The notes: generated from the sequence alone by a model not told the origin. A DNA stretch of 28,319 bases from an uncultured Gammaproteobacteria bacterium (GCA_946885735.1 CAMPGW010000031.1:1-28319); one strand, 5' to 3'. Positions 16,409 to 26,513 are shown, counted from the stretch's first letter. Numbers and translations: made by a program.

Positions 16409-16843
16409 TCAGCCGGTGCGCACGCACTGCTGTGCGCCGGTGTCACAGGTGAAGCCGCCCGCGCACATGTTGGACGTCTGGCAGCTCGTGCGGCACTGGC
16501 CAGACACGGGCTCGCAGGTGTATCCCGCGGCGCCGCAGTCGTTTTCCGCGCCGGCGGTGTTGCGGCTCAGGGTCGGGTTGTCGGCCGGGCAGTAGGCATG
16601 CACTTCGCTACCGCCGAGGCGGGTGAAATCGTCGACGCGCTTCTTCAGCGCTTCGTTCTCCTCGCGCAGGCGCTTGTTCTCGCGTTCCAGCCGGGCCACC
16701 TCCAGCGCGGGATCCTTGACCTGCGCGATCTGGACGTTCGGCTGGACCATCTGCATCTTGATCGGCTGGATCGCGGTCTGCGCCTGGGCCGCGGCGGCGG
16801 CGACGAACAGGCAGGCGGTGAGGCAGGCAAGCATCGACTTCAT
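16409..16843 (-). CDS. Secreted coiled-coil, cysteine-rich small protein
   Basis: A 144-residue exported protein of unknown function. The signal peptide (MKSMLACLTACLFVAAAAAQ-AQ) is followed by a Gln/Met/Val-rich stretch. A charged heptad-like coiled coil spans about 46-74 (LEVARLERENKRLREENEAL). The C-terminal cysteine-rich part has eight cysteines (85, 103, 110, 117, 121, 127, 133, 140) in CGAAGYTC, QCRTSCQTSNMCAGGFTC and QQC patterns that suggest four disulfides, an arrangement recalling small cysteine-rich repeats of myxobacterial surface proteins. GGGAGA precedes the ATG. It lies downstream of ppc on the same strand (85-bp gap) and may be co-transcribed, though no functional link is evident. 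Confidence 0.8.
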   Translation of the reverse strand: MKSMLACLTACLFVAAAAAQAQTAIQPIKMQMVQPNVQIAQVKDPALEVARLERENKRLREENEALKKRVDDFTRLGGSEVHAYCPADNPTLSRNTAGAENDCGAAGYTCEPVSGQCRTSCQTSNMCAGGFTCDTGAQQCVRTG

Positions 16844-16928
16844 GTGCGTCTCCCGGATGGAAGCCCGATCATAGAACGGCGTGGGGAGGGGCTGGCAACT
16901 CCGCCATCCTGAACGACGTCGCCCCGAA

Positions 16929-19610
16929 CTACCCGGTGTTCTGGATGCCGGCAGCGATGCCGTTGACGGTGGCGACGAGGGCCTGGAACAGCGGCTCGTC
17001 CTCGCGGCCGCCGGCCCGCCAACGCTCCAGCAGGTCCACCTGCAGCAAGCTGATCGGGTCCACGTACGGATTGCGCAGGCGGATCGACAGCCGCAACCGG
17101 CGGTCCCCCGCGAGCAGCTCGTCGTGTCCCTTGATCGCGAGTACCGCCGCGCGCGTGCGCTCGAACTCGGCGGCGATGCCCGCGTGCATCGGTTCGTGCA
17201 AGGCGCCGGCCAGCGCGGAGTAGCGCGCGAAGATCCCCGGGTCCGACTTGGCCAGCACCATCTCCACGTCGTCCACCAGGGTGCCGAAGAAGGGCCAGTC
17301 GCGCGCCATTTCCGCCAGCCGTTCGACGCCGTGCCGGTGCAGCGCCGCTTCGAGTGCACCACCGACGCCGTACCAGGCGGTGAGGCCGCAGCGGTTCTGC
17401 GACCAGGCGAACACCCACGGGATCGCCCGCAGCTGGCCGATGCCCGGCGCCTTGCCATCCGCGGGCGCGCGTCGGCTTGGCCGCGAACCGAGCCAGAGGC
17501 GCTCGATGACGTCGATCGGGGTGGCCGCGCGGAAGTAATCGGGGAAGCGCGGATCCTCGTGCACCAGCGCGCGGTAACGCGCGCGCGCATCCGTGGCCAG
17601 TTCCGTCGCCAGGCTGCGCCAGCCGGCCTCGCGCGGTTCCGGCCGCCGCGGGCGCAGGGTGGCGCGCAACACCGCTCCGGTGGTCTGCTCGAGGTTGCGC
17701 AAGGCCAGCGCGCGGATGCCGTACTTGCGGTGGATTACCTCGCCCTGCTCGGTCAGGCGCAGGTAGCCGTCCACCGAACCACGCGGCGAGGCGATCACCG
17801 CGCGCTCGGTCTTGCCGCCGCCGCGCGAGGCGGATCCCCCGCGGCCGTGGAAGAAGGCGATCGCGACCCCGCGTTCGCGGCCCAGCGCCGCCAGCGCCAC
17901 CTGCGCCTGCTGCAGCGCCCAGCGCGAGGCCAGCAGGCCGCCGTCCTTGGCGCTGTCGGAGTAGCCCAGCATCACCATCTGGCGCTGGCCGCGCGAGGCG
18001 AGGTGCTCGCGGTAACGCGCGTCGTCGAAGAGCGAGCGCAAGGTGTCGGCAGCCGACTCCAGGTCGGCCACGGTCTCGAACAGCGGCGCCACGTCGAGCG
18101 GCACCCGGCCGTCGCCGTCGACGCAGCCGCCGAGCCGAGCCAGTTCCAGCACGTCCAGGGCATCACCGGCGCTGCGGCACATGCTGATGATGTAGGGGCC
18201 GAACGCGGCAGCGCCCAGGCTGGGGCGCAGGGCGGCGACGGTGCGGAACACGTCGAGCACGGGCTGGCCGGCTGCGGACTCCGGGTCGGCACGCAAGGCT
18301 TCGAGGGCCCGCGCGTGGGTCGCCGCGTCCTGGCGCAGGTCGAGCGTGGCCAGGTGGAAGCCGAACGCCTGCACGCGGCGCCGCAGCCGCCGCAGCGCGA
18401 AGGCGCCGGCGTGCTCGCCCTGGTGCGCGGCGAGGCTGGCGGCGATGCAGTCGAGGTCGGCGCGGAAGGCGTCGGCATCGGCATAGGCGGCGGGACGGGA
18501 CTGCGCGGTCTCCTGCACGCGCGCCGACATCAGCGCCAGCAGTTGCCGGTAGGGCATGTCGGCGTGGCGGGCGCGCAGGCGCGCCGCGGCCTGGGGCAGC
18601 AGGCTGCGATATGCCTCGATGCGCTGCGAAACATCGGGATCGATGGCAACCCGCGAAGGCGACTGGCTCAGCACCGCCGACAGACGCGCGAGATCCTTGC
18701 GATAGGCGGCAAGCACGAGCGCGCGCTGGGCCGCGAGCGTCGCGGCGATGGTCTGCGCGCCGACGTTCGGATTGCCGTCCATGTCGCCACCGACCCATGT
18801 GCCGAAACGCAACACCGATGGCAACGCCAGGCCCGGGCCATGGCTGCCGCGCAGCGCGTCCTCGAAGACCTCGTAGAACACCGGCAGCACGCGATAGAGC
18901 ACGTCGACGAGATAGAAGCCGACGTTCTCCAGTTCGTCGGCCACGCTCGGCCGCGCCGGCGGCGCCTCCGCGGTCTGCCAGCCCGAGGTGAGTGCCATGC
19001 GCATCCGCTCGCGGTCGGCGCGGCGCTCGGAGGGCGTACGGCCGCGGTCGATATCGGCGACCAGGCAGGCCACGAGGTCCTGCTCCTTGTGCAGCAGCGC
19101 CCGGCGCACCGCCTCGGTGGGGTGCGCGGTGAACACCGGCTCGATGCACAAGCTCGGCAGCAGCGCCGCGACCTCGTCGGGACCGACGCCCTCCGCGCGC
19201 AGGGCCTGCAGCACGGCGCGCAGGCTGCCCGGCTGCGGCAGCGAGCCATCGCGCTCGTAGTCGCGCCGGCGGCGGATGCGATGCACGCGCTCGGCGATGT
19301 TGATGGCCTGGAAATAGGTGGCGAAGGCGCGCACCAGGTTGCCCGCGCGCGCGAGGCCGACGGAGCCGATCTCGCCGGCCAGTTCCTCCACGCCGGCGCC
19401 CGACTCGCGCCTGCGGATCGCGGCGCGACGAATCCGTTCCACGTCCTCGAGGAAATCCGGTCCCACCTGCTCGGCGAGGATCTCGCCCACCAGCGCCCCG
19501 AGCATGCGTACGTCGTCGCGCAGCAGGCGGTCGCTGTCGTTGAAATCCGACTCGCGGCCGGGATCCCGCGGCGCGGGTTCGGCCGAGGGGGTCGTTGGAT
19601 TCGGGCTCAT
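16929..19610 (-). CDS. ppc: Phosphoenolpyruvate carboxylase
   Basis: An 893-residue cytosolic enzyme that adds bicarbonate to PEP to give oxaloacetate, refilling the TCA cycle. Catalytic motifs are complete: VFTAHPTE (159-166, His163), TWVGGDMDGNPNV (271-283), GYSDSAKDGG (549-558, Lys555) and FFHGRGGSASRGGG (587-600; His, Arg and Arg of the PEP/bicarbonate loop). WVFAWSQNRCGLTAWYGVG and the C-terminal QNTG are also typical. Length is normal for a bacterial Ppc. I chose the ATG at 19610; longer frames upstream read the intergenic region. No strong ribosome-binding site is visible. It diverges from the FG-GAP/Calx-beta gene with a 122-bp spacer. Allosteric control is expected from the family but cannot be read here. 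Confidence 0.97.
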   Translation of the reverse strand: MSPNPTTPSAEPAPRDPGRESDFNDSDRLLRDDVRMLGALVGEILAEQVGPDFLEDVERIRRAAIRRRESGAGVEELAGEIGSVGLARAGNLVRAFATYFQAINIAERVHRIRRRRDYERDGSLPQPGSLRAVLQALRAEGVGPDEVAALLPSLCIEPVFTAHPTEAVRRALLHKEQDLVACLVADIDRGRTPSERRADRERMRMALTSGWQTAEAPPARPSVADELENVGFYLVDVLYRVLPVFYEVFEDALRGSHGPGLALPSVLRFGTWVGGDMDGNPNVGAQTIAATLAAQRALVLAAYRKDLARLSAVLSQSPSRVAIDPDVSQRIEAYRSLLPQAAARLRARHADMPYRQLLALMSARVQETAQSRPAAYADADAFRADLDCIAASLAAHQGEHAGAFALRRLRRRVQAFGFHLATLDLRQDAATHARALEALRADPESAAGQPVLDVFRTVAALRPSLGAAAFGPYIISMCRSAGDALDVLELARLGGCVDGDGRVPLDVAPLFETVADLESAADTLRSLFDDARYREHLASRGQRQMVMLGYSDSAKDGGLLASRWALQQAQVALAALGRERGVAIAFFHGRGGSASRGGGKTERAVIASPRGSVDGYLRLTEQGEVIHRKYGIRALALRNLEQTTGAVLRATLRPRRPEPREAGWRSLATELATDARARYRALVHEDPRFPDYFRAATPIDVIERLWLGSRPSRRAPADGKAPGIGQLRAIPWVFAWSQNRCGLTAWYGVGGALEAALHRHGVERLAEMARDWPFFGTLVDDVEMVLAKSDPGIFARYSALAGALHEPMHAGIAAEFERTRAAVLAIKGHDELLAGDRRLRLSIRLRNPYVDPISLLQVDLLERWRAGGREDEPLFQALVATVNGIAAGIQNTG

Positions 19611-19732
19611 GCGGCGAAGGGTACACGCAGGGCCGGGCACGAATTCATCGGGCACTCGCGCAACCGCGGGCACTACCGCATCGGCGGGGCTACTATCGTG
19701 GTGCCCGGACCGGGCGCCAAAAGGGGCGGCGC

Positions 19733-22700
19733 GTGGCATCCAACACCCGGAAGTCCGTCGCGCCCGTCGTGGTCGCCGCGCTGCTCGCAGCCGCCGCGTT
19801 CGCGATGTGGTCGGGTAGCCCGGACCGGGAAGCAAGGGACAGGCAGGACGTGAGGGCCGAGCGGGCCGAGCGGGCGCGCGGCGGCGCCCTCGCCTCTCCC
19901 GCCTACGTGCGCGCCACCGCCGGCAGCGTGCCGCCGAAGTTCGATTTCGTCGAGCACTGGTCCGCGCCCCTCGTGGCGCGCGGCCTGGCGCGCGGCGACT
20001 TCAATGGCGACGGCCGTGACGACCTCGCCGCCCTGGGCAGCAATCCTGGCGAAACCGAGTACCCGGCGCGACTCCACCTTTTCCTGCAAACGCCCGCAGG
20101 GGCGCTCGCTCCCGCGGCACCCCTGGACTTGCCCAGCGTCGTGCCCGGCACGTCGGTAATCGGCATGAGCGCGGCGGACTTCAACAAGGATGGAAGGGAC
20201 GACCTGGTCATCACCGCCATGGCGGACGGCATCGGCCTGCTGACGCTGGTGTCCCTGCCCGGGGGCGGTTACCAGTGGCGCTCGGATCGTTGGAACGACG
20301 GCATCTTCAGCAATGCCGTGCCGCAGGTATCCGACATGGACGGTGACGGCCACCTCGATGTCGTTCTTTCCCTGCTCGACTACGATCGCGACGTGCAGGA
20401 TGCCTATGGCAGCCAACTCGCCACCTGGTTCGGTGACGGCCAGGGCGGCTTCTCGCGCCACGCGGCAATCGAGTCCGACGAGTACAACCCCGACCTCTGG
20501 CTGGCCCAGCTCGATGGCGTGGGACCGTTGGACCTGCTGTCGGTCGCCTATGGCAGCAGTCCCGCGCCGCGGGTTTTCCGGGCCGACGGGGCGGGCGGTT
20601 GGTTGGCGCCCACCTCGCTGTCGGCCGACACCAGCGGCGGCTTCTTCATGGCGGGTTCGGCCTTCGACGTCAATGCCGACGGGCGCGACGACGTCGTGCT
20701 CAGCCAGGCGGGGCCGGTGCCGCGCCTGGGCATCCACCTGCAATTGCCGGACGGCAGTCTTTCCACGCAGCGGACCCTCGTGGCCGGTGGCGCTGCCGGC
20801 CATCTGGACCGACCGGTGGACCTGGATGGCAACGGGTTCATGGACCTGGTCCAGTCCGGATCCGAACCTGGAAGCCCGCGCCTGGCGTACCTGATGCAGG
20901 ATGGCTTCGGCCTCGACTACGCGGTCATCCAGGTCGCCGCCGCACCGGGATTTCCCGCCGGACCCATGGCCATCGCCATCGGCGATTTCAACGGCGACGG
21001 CGTCCGCGACGTCGCCCTCTCCGGCACCGAGGACGGCATCCGGCTGTGGCGAGGGCAGCTCACGCCGTACCAGGGCGCTGGATCCCTGCCCGGCGCCCCG
21101 ATCGTCGTGACGGCCCTGGCCCATCCCGACCCGCGGGAGGGCCGGGCAACGGTAACCGTCGCTGCGCCCGTCATCACAGGGGGCTCGGCCGTGTCCGGCT
21201 ACACCGTCTACGCCGAGCCCGGCGGCGGCATCGATGCGGATGCCGGCAGCGCCAGCCTCGTGCACGCGATGATCGGACTCAAACCCGGCGTCGAGTACCG
21301 TTTTCGCGCCCGCGCCACCAACGAGGCAGGCAAGGGGCCTCCCTCGGACTACGCAGCGCCGGTCACGATACCCGCCTTTGCCCCCACCCTGCAGTTGCTC
21401 GCCGGCTCCGTCTCCGAACCGGACACGGGCGACACCACCATGGTCGTGGGAGCATCGCTGGACTACCCGGCGCCCGCGGGAGGCGTGAGTTTCACCTTGT
21501 CCACCCAGGACGGCAGCGCCCACGCCGGCAGCGATTACGAGGCGCTTGCGCCGACGGACCTGCACATCCCGGCCGGCGAGTGGTCGGCGCCGGCGCAGGA
21601 GGTCATCGTCCACGGCGACTTCGACGTGGAGGGCGCCGAAACGTTCCAGTTGGTAGCCTCGAATGTCCAGGGCGTCGCGCCCGTGGCGCCCGAGACCGCG
21701 CGCATCTACGAGGACGACACCGAGGAACTCAGGCTCGTGTCCGGCGTCGCGCAGGTGCTCGAGGCAGACAGCGGCAAGTCCCGCTTCCAGGTGCCGCTCG
21801 TGCTGTCGAAACCCTCGCCGACCGACCTGGTCGTCCATCTCGACACGCTGGAACCCTGGTGGACGGAATCGGCCACCCTTGCTGCAGACTACGAGCTGCC
21901 ATTCACGCAGATCGTCATTCCCGCCGGCCAGACCCTGGCATCGGCGCCGATCGACATCGTCGGCGACACCGTGCTCGAGCACGCCGAGGTCGTCGTGGTC
22001 CTGGCCAGCCTGGTGCCTTTTGCCGACGCCAGTGGCTTCGCGACGAGCGCGTTCGTCGTGATCGATGACAACGACCCGACGCCGACGCTTTCGCTTTCGG
22101 GCGCACCAGTGCAGGAGGGCGACGACGACGTCACGCTGGCGCATTTCACGGCGACGCTGTCGGCAACGCAACCCGACGACGCCTGGTTCTCCTTCGAGAC
22201 CGCGGGCGGCACCGCCACCCCCGGCTCGGACTTCGAGGAGGTGCGCCGAAGCGGCCTGGTGATCCGGGCCGGTCAGACCGAACTGCAGATTCCCGTGGTC
22301 GTCTTCGGCGACCGGCTGGCAGAGGGCACGGAGGAGCTCGCGGGCAGGCTGGTGGGTCCGTACGGGGTGCAGCTGGGCACCGCAACGGCCTCGGCCAGCA
22401 TCCTCGACAACGACGCCAGCACCGGCATCTCGGTGACCGGCGTGACGCAGCCCGAGGGCAATGGCGCCAACATGGCGCGCTTCGTGATCGAGCTCGCGGC
22501 GCCCCAGCCCGGTCCGGTCGCGTTCGACGTTCGGACCAGCGACGGCACCGCCTTCGCTGGCAGCGACTACGTGGCCGTGGCCATGACGGACCTCGAGCTG
22601 CCCCCCGGACAGACGCGACTGGTCGTGGACGTACCCGTGCTCGGCGACACCCTGCCCGAGCCAAGCGAAGCCTTTGGCCTGGAGATCACCCGCGTGGAAG

Positions 22701-23098
22701 GCGCCACCCCCGTGCGGGCACGCGCCCTGGCGCGCCTGGTCAACGACGACATGCCGACGATTTCCATCTCCGATGCCACGGTGGTCGAGGGCACCGGCGC
22801 CAATGGCAAGCGCACCATGAACTTCACCGTGAGTCTGTCGTCGCCCGCCGCCCAGCCCGTGACGTTCTGGCTGACGGTGCAGCCCGACGGATCTGCCACG
22901 CCCTGGGCGGACATGGCCATCTACTACCAGGCCCCTGCCTTCGATCCCGGTCGTACGCGGCAGTCCGTGGAGCTGGATGTGTACGCGGACGACATCGCCG
23001 AGCCCGAGGAAAGCTTCGAAGTAGTCATCAGTGCCGCGCACGGCGCGATCATCGGGGACGCCATCGGCATCGGCACGATCATCGACGACGATCAGTAG
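19733..23098 (+). CDS. FG-GAP propeller / FN3 / five Calx-beta protein
   Basis: A 1121-residue exported or membrane-anchored protein. One N-terminal hydrophobic segment (about 9-26) is followed by a charged Arg/Glu stretch. Calcium-type DxDxDG loops of FG-GAP repeats lie at 89-97 (DFNGDGRDD), 149-157, 201-209, 312-320, 363-371 and 418-426. A degenerate one near 261-267 fills the gap, making seven propeller blades. A fibronectin-III-like domain (about 455-547; [23 protein letters not shown]) precedes five Calx-beta repeats (about 553-664, 665-783, 784-896, 897-1007, 1008-1121). No C-terminal sorting signal or catalytic domain is seen. GTG start with AAGGGG upstream; TACTAT at 19691 is a possible -10. 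Likely an adhesion or matrix protein (inference). Confidence 0.85.
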   Translation: MASNTRKSVAPVVVAALLAAAAFAMWSGSPDREARDRQDVRAERAERARGGALASPAYVRATAGSVPPKFDFVEHWSAPLVARGLARGDFNGDGRDDLAALGSNPGETEYPARLHLFLQTPAGALAPAAPLDLPSVVPGTSVIGMSAADFNKDGRDDLVITAMADGIGLLTLVSLPGGGYQWRSDRWNDGIFSNAVPQVSDMDGDGHLDVVLSLLDYDRDVQDAYGSQLATWFGDGQGGFSRHAAIESDEYNPDLWLAQLDGVGPLDLLSVAYGSSPAPRVFRADGAGGWLAPTSLSADTSGGFFMAGSAFDVNADGRDDVVLSQAGPVPRLGIHLQLPDGSLSTQRTLVAGGAAGHLDRPVDLDGNGFMDLVQSGSEPGSPRLAYLMQDGFGLDYAVIQVAAAPGFPAGPMAIAIGDFNGDGVRDVALSGTEDGIRLWRGQLTPYQGAGSLPGAPIVVTALAHPDPREGRATVTVAAPVITGGSAVSGYTVYAEPGGGIDADAGSASLVHAMIGLKPGVEYRFRARATNEAGKGPPSDYAAPVTIPAFAPTLQLLAGSVSEPDTGDTTMVVGASLDYPAPAGGVSFTLSTQDGSAHAGSDYEALAPTDLHIPAGEWSAPAQEVIVHGDFDVEGAETFQLVASNVQGVAPVAPETARIYEDDTEELRLVSGVAQVLEADSGKSRFQVPLVLSKPSPTDLVVHLDTLEPWWTESATLAADYELPFTQIVIPAGQTLASAPIDIVGDTVLEHAEVVVVLASLVPFADASGFATSAFVVIDDNDPTPTLSLSGAPVQEGDDDVTLAHFTATLSATQPDDAWFSFETAGGTATPGSDFEEVRRSGLVIRAGQTELQIPVVVFGDRLAEGTEELAGRLVGPYGVQLGTATASASILDNDASTGISVTGVTQPEGNGANMARFVIELAAPQPGPVAFDVRTSDGTAFAGSDYVAVAMTDLELPPGQTRLVVDVPVLGDTLPEPSEAFGLEITRVEGATPVRARALARLVNDDMPTISISDATVVEGTGANGKRTMNFTVSLSSPAAQPVTFWLTVQPDGSATPWADMAIYYQAPAFDPGRTRQSVELDVYADDIAEPEESFEVVISAAHGAIIGDAIGIGTIIDDDQ

Positions 23099-24462
23099 GC
23101 GAACTCGCGGAACACCGGGTCCACCGAGCCGCCCCAGGCGCCATGGAACAGTGCGAGCTTGCGCTCGGCCGGGGTTTCGTTGGCCATGGCGAACTCCAGC
23201 AGCGGTTCGAGGAACACCGCTTCGGTGGCGCCGCCGGCGTTCAGGCGATTGCGGCGGGCGAGGCCGTTGCCGGCGATCTTCAGCGCATCCAGCGCGAGTT
23301 CGCGCACGGTCGCGCCGCGGAACGGCAGCTTCAACGCATGCTTGGGCACGCCGTCGCGCAACGCGTTGCGCTCGGCCATCGTGAAGTCCTTCACCAGGTC
23401 CCAGGCCGCGTCAAGCGACTCGTCGTCGTACAGCAGCCCGACCCAGAACGCGGGCAGCGCGCACAAACGGTTCCACGGTCCGCCGTCGGCGCCGCGCATC
23501 TCCAGGTACTTCTTCAGCCGCACTTCCGGGAAGGCCGTGGTCATGTGGTCGGCCCAGTCCTTCATCGTCGGCAGCACGCCGGGCAGGTTCGGCAGCTTGC
23601 CCTTGAGGAAGTCGCGGAAGCTGCGGCCCGCGCAGTCGATGTACTCGCCGTCGCGGTAGGTGAAGTACATCGGCACGTCGAGCAGGTAGTCCACGTAGCG
23701 CTCGAAGCCGAAACCGTCCTCGAACACGAAGTCGAGCATGCCGGTGCGGTCGGGATCGGTATCGGTCCAGATGTGCGAGCGGTACGACAGGTAGCCGTTG
23801 GGCTTGCCTTCGCTGAAGGGCGAGTCGGCGAACAAGGCCGTCGCGATCGGCTGCAGCGCCAACGAGACGCGGAACTTCTTCACCATGTCCGCTTCGCTGG
23901 AGAAATCCAGGTTCACCTGCACCGTGCAGGTGCGCGTCATCATGTCCAGGCCGAGCTTGCCGACCTTCGGCATGTAGTCGCGCATGATCTGGTAGCGGCC
24001 CTTGGGCATCCAGGGCATGTCCTCGCGCCGCCACTTGGGCTGGAAGCCCATGCCGAGGAAGCCCAGGCCCAGCTCCTCCGCGACGGTCTTGACCTCGCGC
24101 AGGTGCGCATGGGTCTCGCAGCAGGTCTGGTGGATGTTCTCCAGCATCGCACCGGAGAGTTCGAACTGGCCGGCCGGCTCCAGCGTGATCGAGCCGCCGT
24201 CGCGCGCGAGGGCGATGACCTTGCCGTGTTCCTCGATCGGCTGCCAGCCGAAGCGCGTCAATCCGCGCAGCATCGCCTCGATGCCGTTCTCGCCTTCGTA
24301 GGTCGGCGGGCGCAGGTCGTCGAGGCGGAAGCCGAACTTCTCGTGTTCGGTGCCGATCGTCCATTGCTCGCGCGGCCGCGACCCGGCGGCATGGAAGGCC
24401 ACCAGCTCGCGCAGGTCGGTGATGGTTGAATCCTTGACCTGGCTGGGGCTGGACACCGGCAT
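23092..24462 (-). CDS. gshA: Glutamate-cysteine ligase (plant-like class)
   Basis: A 456-residue cytosolic enzyme making gamma-glutamylcysteine, the first step of glutathione synthesis. It belongs to the GCS2 class shared by alphaproteobacteria, Xanthomonadales and plants. Motifs include [12 protein letters not shown] (34-45), [12 protein letters not shown] (94-105), [20 protein letters not shown] and [20 protein letters not shown]. Length is normal for the class. The ATG at 24462 is preceded by GAAGGAAC; a longer frame adds basic residues without family fit. Its stop lies inside the end of the convergent FG-GAP/Calx-beta gene (7-nt overlap). A minus-strand TAGACT at 24523-24528 may be its -10. 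Its glutathione product would serve the Grx4 fusion elsewhere in the window. Confidence 0.96.
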   Translation of the reverse strand: MPVSSPSQVKDSTITDLRELVAFHAAGSRPREQWTIGTEHEKFGFRLDDLRPPTYEGENGIEAMLRGLTRFGWQPIEEHGKVIALARDGGSITLEPAGQFELSGAMLENIHQTCCETHAHLREVKTVAEELGLGFLGMGFQPKWRREDMPWMPKGRYQIMRDYMPKVGKLGLDMMTRTCTVQVNLDFSSEADMVKKFRVSLALQPIATALFADSPFSEGKPNGYLSYRSHIWTDTDPDRTGMLDFVFEDGFGFERYVDYLLDVPMYFTYRDGEYIDCAGRSFRDFLKGKLPNLPGVLPTMKDWADHMTTAFPEVRLKKYLEMRGADGGPWNRLCALPAFWVGLLYDDESLDAAWDLVKDFTMAERNALRDGVPKHALKLPFRGATVRELALDALKIAGNGLARRNRLNAGGATEAVFLEPLLEFAMANETPAERKLALFHGAWGGSVDPVFREFAY

Positions 24463-24522
24463 GTTCCTTCGGACTGTCGGCCCGATCTGGGGGCGGCGCA
24501 CCCGGATGCAAGGCAAGCGCGC

Positions 24523-24528
24523 AGTCTA
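24523..24528 (-). promoter_or_regulatory. Candidate -10 box for gshA
   Basis: GCTAGACT on the minus strand gives a TAGACT hexamer (4 of 6) about 60 bp before the gshA ATG. No good -35 is found at 16-18 bp. It lies back to back with the TACACT box of the opposite gene. Confidence 0.3.
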
Positions 24529-24562
24529 GCGCGCGGGCCGTCGCGCCGCGGCGGCCAGGCGC

Positions 24563-24568
24563 TACACT
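24563..24568 (+). promoter_or_regulatory. Candidate -10 box for DUF2157 gene
   Basis: TACACT (4 of 6) in the context cgcTACACTgcg, followed by GGGGAG (24574-24579) and the ATG at 24585. The -35 region is GC-rich and unconvincing. The leader would be very short. Confidence 0.3.
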
Positions 24569-24584
24569 GCGGCGGGGAGCGACC

Positions 24585-25652
24585 ATGACCGAATTGTCCC
24601 GCCAGCAGGCACAGCGGCGCGTCGAGCAGATCCGCGCATTCCAGCGCGAGATCGAGGCCTTGCGCGTGGACGGCACGCTGGTGCTGGAGCCCGCCCAGGC
24701 CGCCGCCATGGACGCCCGCCACCAGGCGCTGCTGGCGGAATTGTCCCGCAGCTTCGACATCGACCGTGACGATGCCGCGCGGCAGTTGTCCACCGGCATG
24801 AAGATCGCCTCCTTCCTCGGCGCGCTGGCGCTGGCGGCCAGCGTGTTCTTCCTGTTCCGGCAGTTCTGGGGCCGCTTCGACACGCCGGCGCAGGTCGCGG
24901 TGCTGCTGGCCGCGGCCTTCGGCAGCTTCCTCGGTGCGATGGCCCTGCACCGTCGCGACCCCTCCGGTTACTTCACCAAGCTGGCGGCGATGGTGGCCTT
25001 CGCCTGCTTCGTGCTCGACACGGTGATGCTGGGCGAGATCTTCAACATCACCCCGAGCGAGAACGCGCTGCTGGCCTGGGCCGCGCTCTCGCTGTTGCTG
25101 GCCTATGCCTGCGACCTGCGGCTGCTGCTGGCCGTGGGCATCGCCTGCCTGGCCTGCTTCATCGCCGCGCGCACCGGCACCTATGCCGGCATGTACTGGC
25201 TCGACACGGGCACCTGGCCGGAGCACTTCCTGCCGCCTGCGTTGCTGCTGTTCTGGGTTCCGGCCTGGATCGACCACCGGCGCTTCGACGGATTCGCCGG
25301 CGCGTGGCGCGTCGGCGCGATGCTGTTCTTCTTCCTGCCGGTGCTGGTGCTGTCGAACTGGGGTTCGGCCAGTTACCTGCCGATGACCGCGGACGCGGTG
25401 GAAGTGATCTACCAGCTGCTCGGCTTCGGCGCGGCGGCGGGGCTGGCCTGGCTCGGCGTGCGTCGCGGCTGGAACGAGGTGACCAACACGGCGGTGGTGT
25501 TCTTCGTGATCCTGCTCTACACCAAGTTCTACGACTGGTGGTGGGATCTGATGCCGAAGTACCTGTTCTTCCTGGTGATCGCACTGGTGTCGGTGCTGGT
25601 GTTGAGCGTGCTGCGGCGGCTGCGTGCCGGGCATCGCGTGGAGCCCGCATGA
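24585..25652 (+). CDS. DUF2157-like multi-pass membrane protein
   Basis: A 355-residue protein. A soluble, helical N-terminal part of about 70 residues (LSRQQAQRRVEQIRAFQREI; then LSRSFDIDRDDAARQLSTGMK) is followed by roughly ten membrane helices, matching the DUF2157 layout. Motifs include ASFLGALALAASVFFLFRQF after the first domain and TNTAVVFFVILLYTKFYDWW followed by MPKYLFFLVIALVSVLVLSV near the C-terminus, typical of the family's last helices. Function is unknown. GGGGAG sits five bases before the ATG. The stop overlaps the next gene (ATGA). DUF2157 genes are often followed by a single-span partner protein, and that arrangement is seen here. Confidence 0.85.
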   Translation: MTELSRQQAQRRVEQIRAFQREIEALRVDGTLVLEPAQAAAMDARHQALLAELSRSFDIDRDDAARQLSTGMKIASFLGALALAASVFFLFRQFWGRFDTPAQVAVLLAAAFGSFLGAMALHRRDPSGYFTKLAAMVAFACFVLDTVMLGEIFNITPSENALLAWAALSLLLAYACDLRLLLAVGIACLACFIAARTGTYAGMYWLDTGTWPEHFLPPALLLFWVPAWIDHRRFDGFAGAWRVGAMLFFFLPVLVLSNWGSASYLPMTADAVEVIYQLLGFGAAAGLAWLGVRRGWNEVTNTAVVFFVILLYTKFYDWWWDLMPKYLFFLVIALVSVLVLSVLRRLRAGHRVEPA

Positions 25653-26500
25653 GGCGCCCGAGCCATCGCCAGGTGCTGTGGATCGGCCTCGCGCTGATCG
25701 CGGTGGTGAACGCGATCGCGCTTGGCGGCGCCGCCTGGAACCGCGGCCTCGTCGAAAGCCGGCTCACGCTGGGCGAGCGCGAACTGCGCCCGCCCTACGT
25801 GTGGGAAGACCGCTCCGAGGACAGCGGCGTCGCGCTGGCGCTGCAGTGGCGCGTATCGGGCCGCGACTGGAACGACACCGCGCTGTACGCCGGCATGCCC
25901 GGCCCGTCCGAGCCGGAATGGCTGACGCCGGCCAAGCTGCGCGAACTCGGTTTCGATCCCGCCCCACCACCCTCCGACACCGGTCGCGCCTCCTATCGGT
26001 CGCGCTCGCGACGCGTGCTGCTGGTGCTGGAGTTGGCGGGCCCGGCGCATGCCCGCACGATCGCCTGGCGCGAGGCTCGCGTGCGGCGCGCCGAGTCCCG
26101 CGCCAGGGCCCTGCCCGACGATGCCGATCTTGCTCAGGCGGCCGAGAATGCGCGCCGGTCCCTGCAGGAGGAGCGGCAGACGGCCAGCCGCCTGTTCGTG
26201 GTGGACGCGGGCGTGGACGCTGGGCGCCTGCGCGCGCGCCATCCGGACCGCAACCGCTACGCCATCGTGCGCGGCACCGTCACCCTTGGATGGAGCCGCG
26301 GCCAGGATCGTGCCTGGCGTTCGGATGCGACCGTGGGCGAGATCGCCATCCCGCGCCTGCATCTCTCGCGATCGCAAGTGACTGCACTCGGCCCCGCTGG
26401 GCGGCCCCGCCAACACGACGAGGTCGCGGGTCCGCCCTTCACTGCCGTGGTCGCCTTCGGTCGCCGCTTCGAACCGTGGGTGGAATCGCTGCGGCGCTGA
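25649..26500 (+). CDS. DUF4824-like membrane-anchored protein
   Basis: A 283-residue protein with one N-terminal membrane segment (about 9-30, VLWIGLALIAVVNAIALGGA) and a periplasmic remainder. The segments SRLTLGERELRPPYVWED, SGVALALQWRV, WLTPAKLRELGFDP and RRVLLVLELAGPA resemble what I recall of DUF4824 proteins. SRLFVVDAGVDAGRLRARHP and a C-terminal LHLSRSQVTALGPAG follow. A charged helical stretch (about 133-180) lies between. The family call is from memory and moderate in confidence; GDYXXLXY-type partners of DUF2157 are an alternative but their motif is absent. ATGA overlap with the upstream gene implies coupled synthesis and probably a complex. Function unknown. Confidence 0.7.
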   Translation: MRRPSHRQVLWIGLALIAVVNAIALGGAAWNRGLVESRLTLGERELRPPYVWEDRSEDSGVALALQWRVSGRDWNDTALYAGMPGPSEPEWLTPAKLRELGFDPAPPPSDTGRASYRSRSRRVLLVLELAGPAHARTIAWREARVRRAESRARALPDDADLAQAAENARRSLQEERQTASRLFVVDAGVDAGRLRARHPDRNRYAIVRGTVTLGWSRGQDRAWRSDATVGEIAIPRLHLSRSQVTALGPAGRPRQHDEVAGPPFTAVVAFGRRFEPWVESLRR

Positions 26501-26513
26501 GCCGGGATGCGCC

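Noticed and set aside
16881..19853. 990-codon open frame on the plus strand opposite ppc
   Set aside because: It is antisense to a full-length, motif-complete PEP carboxylase; long opposite frames are expected in GC-rich coding DNA. The translation is Arg/Gly/Ala/His-rich with no domain.
19673..23041. 1122-codon open frame on the minus strand opposite the FG-GAP/Calx-beta gene
   Set aside because: It mirrors the real gene's codon bias; composition is His/Arg/Gly-rich without motifs.
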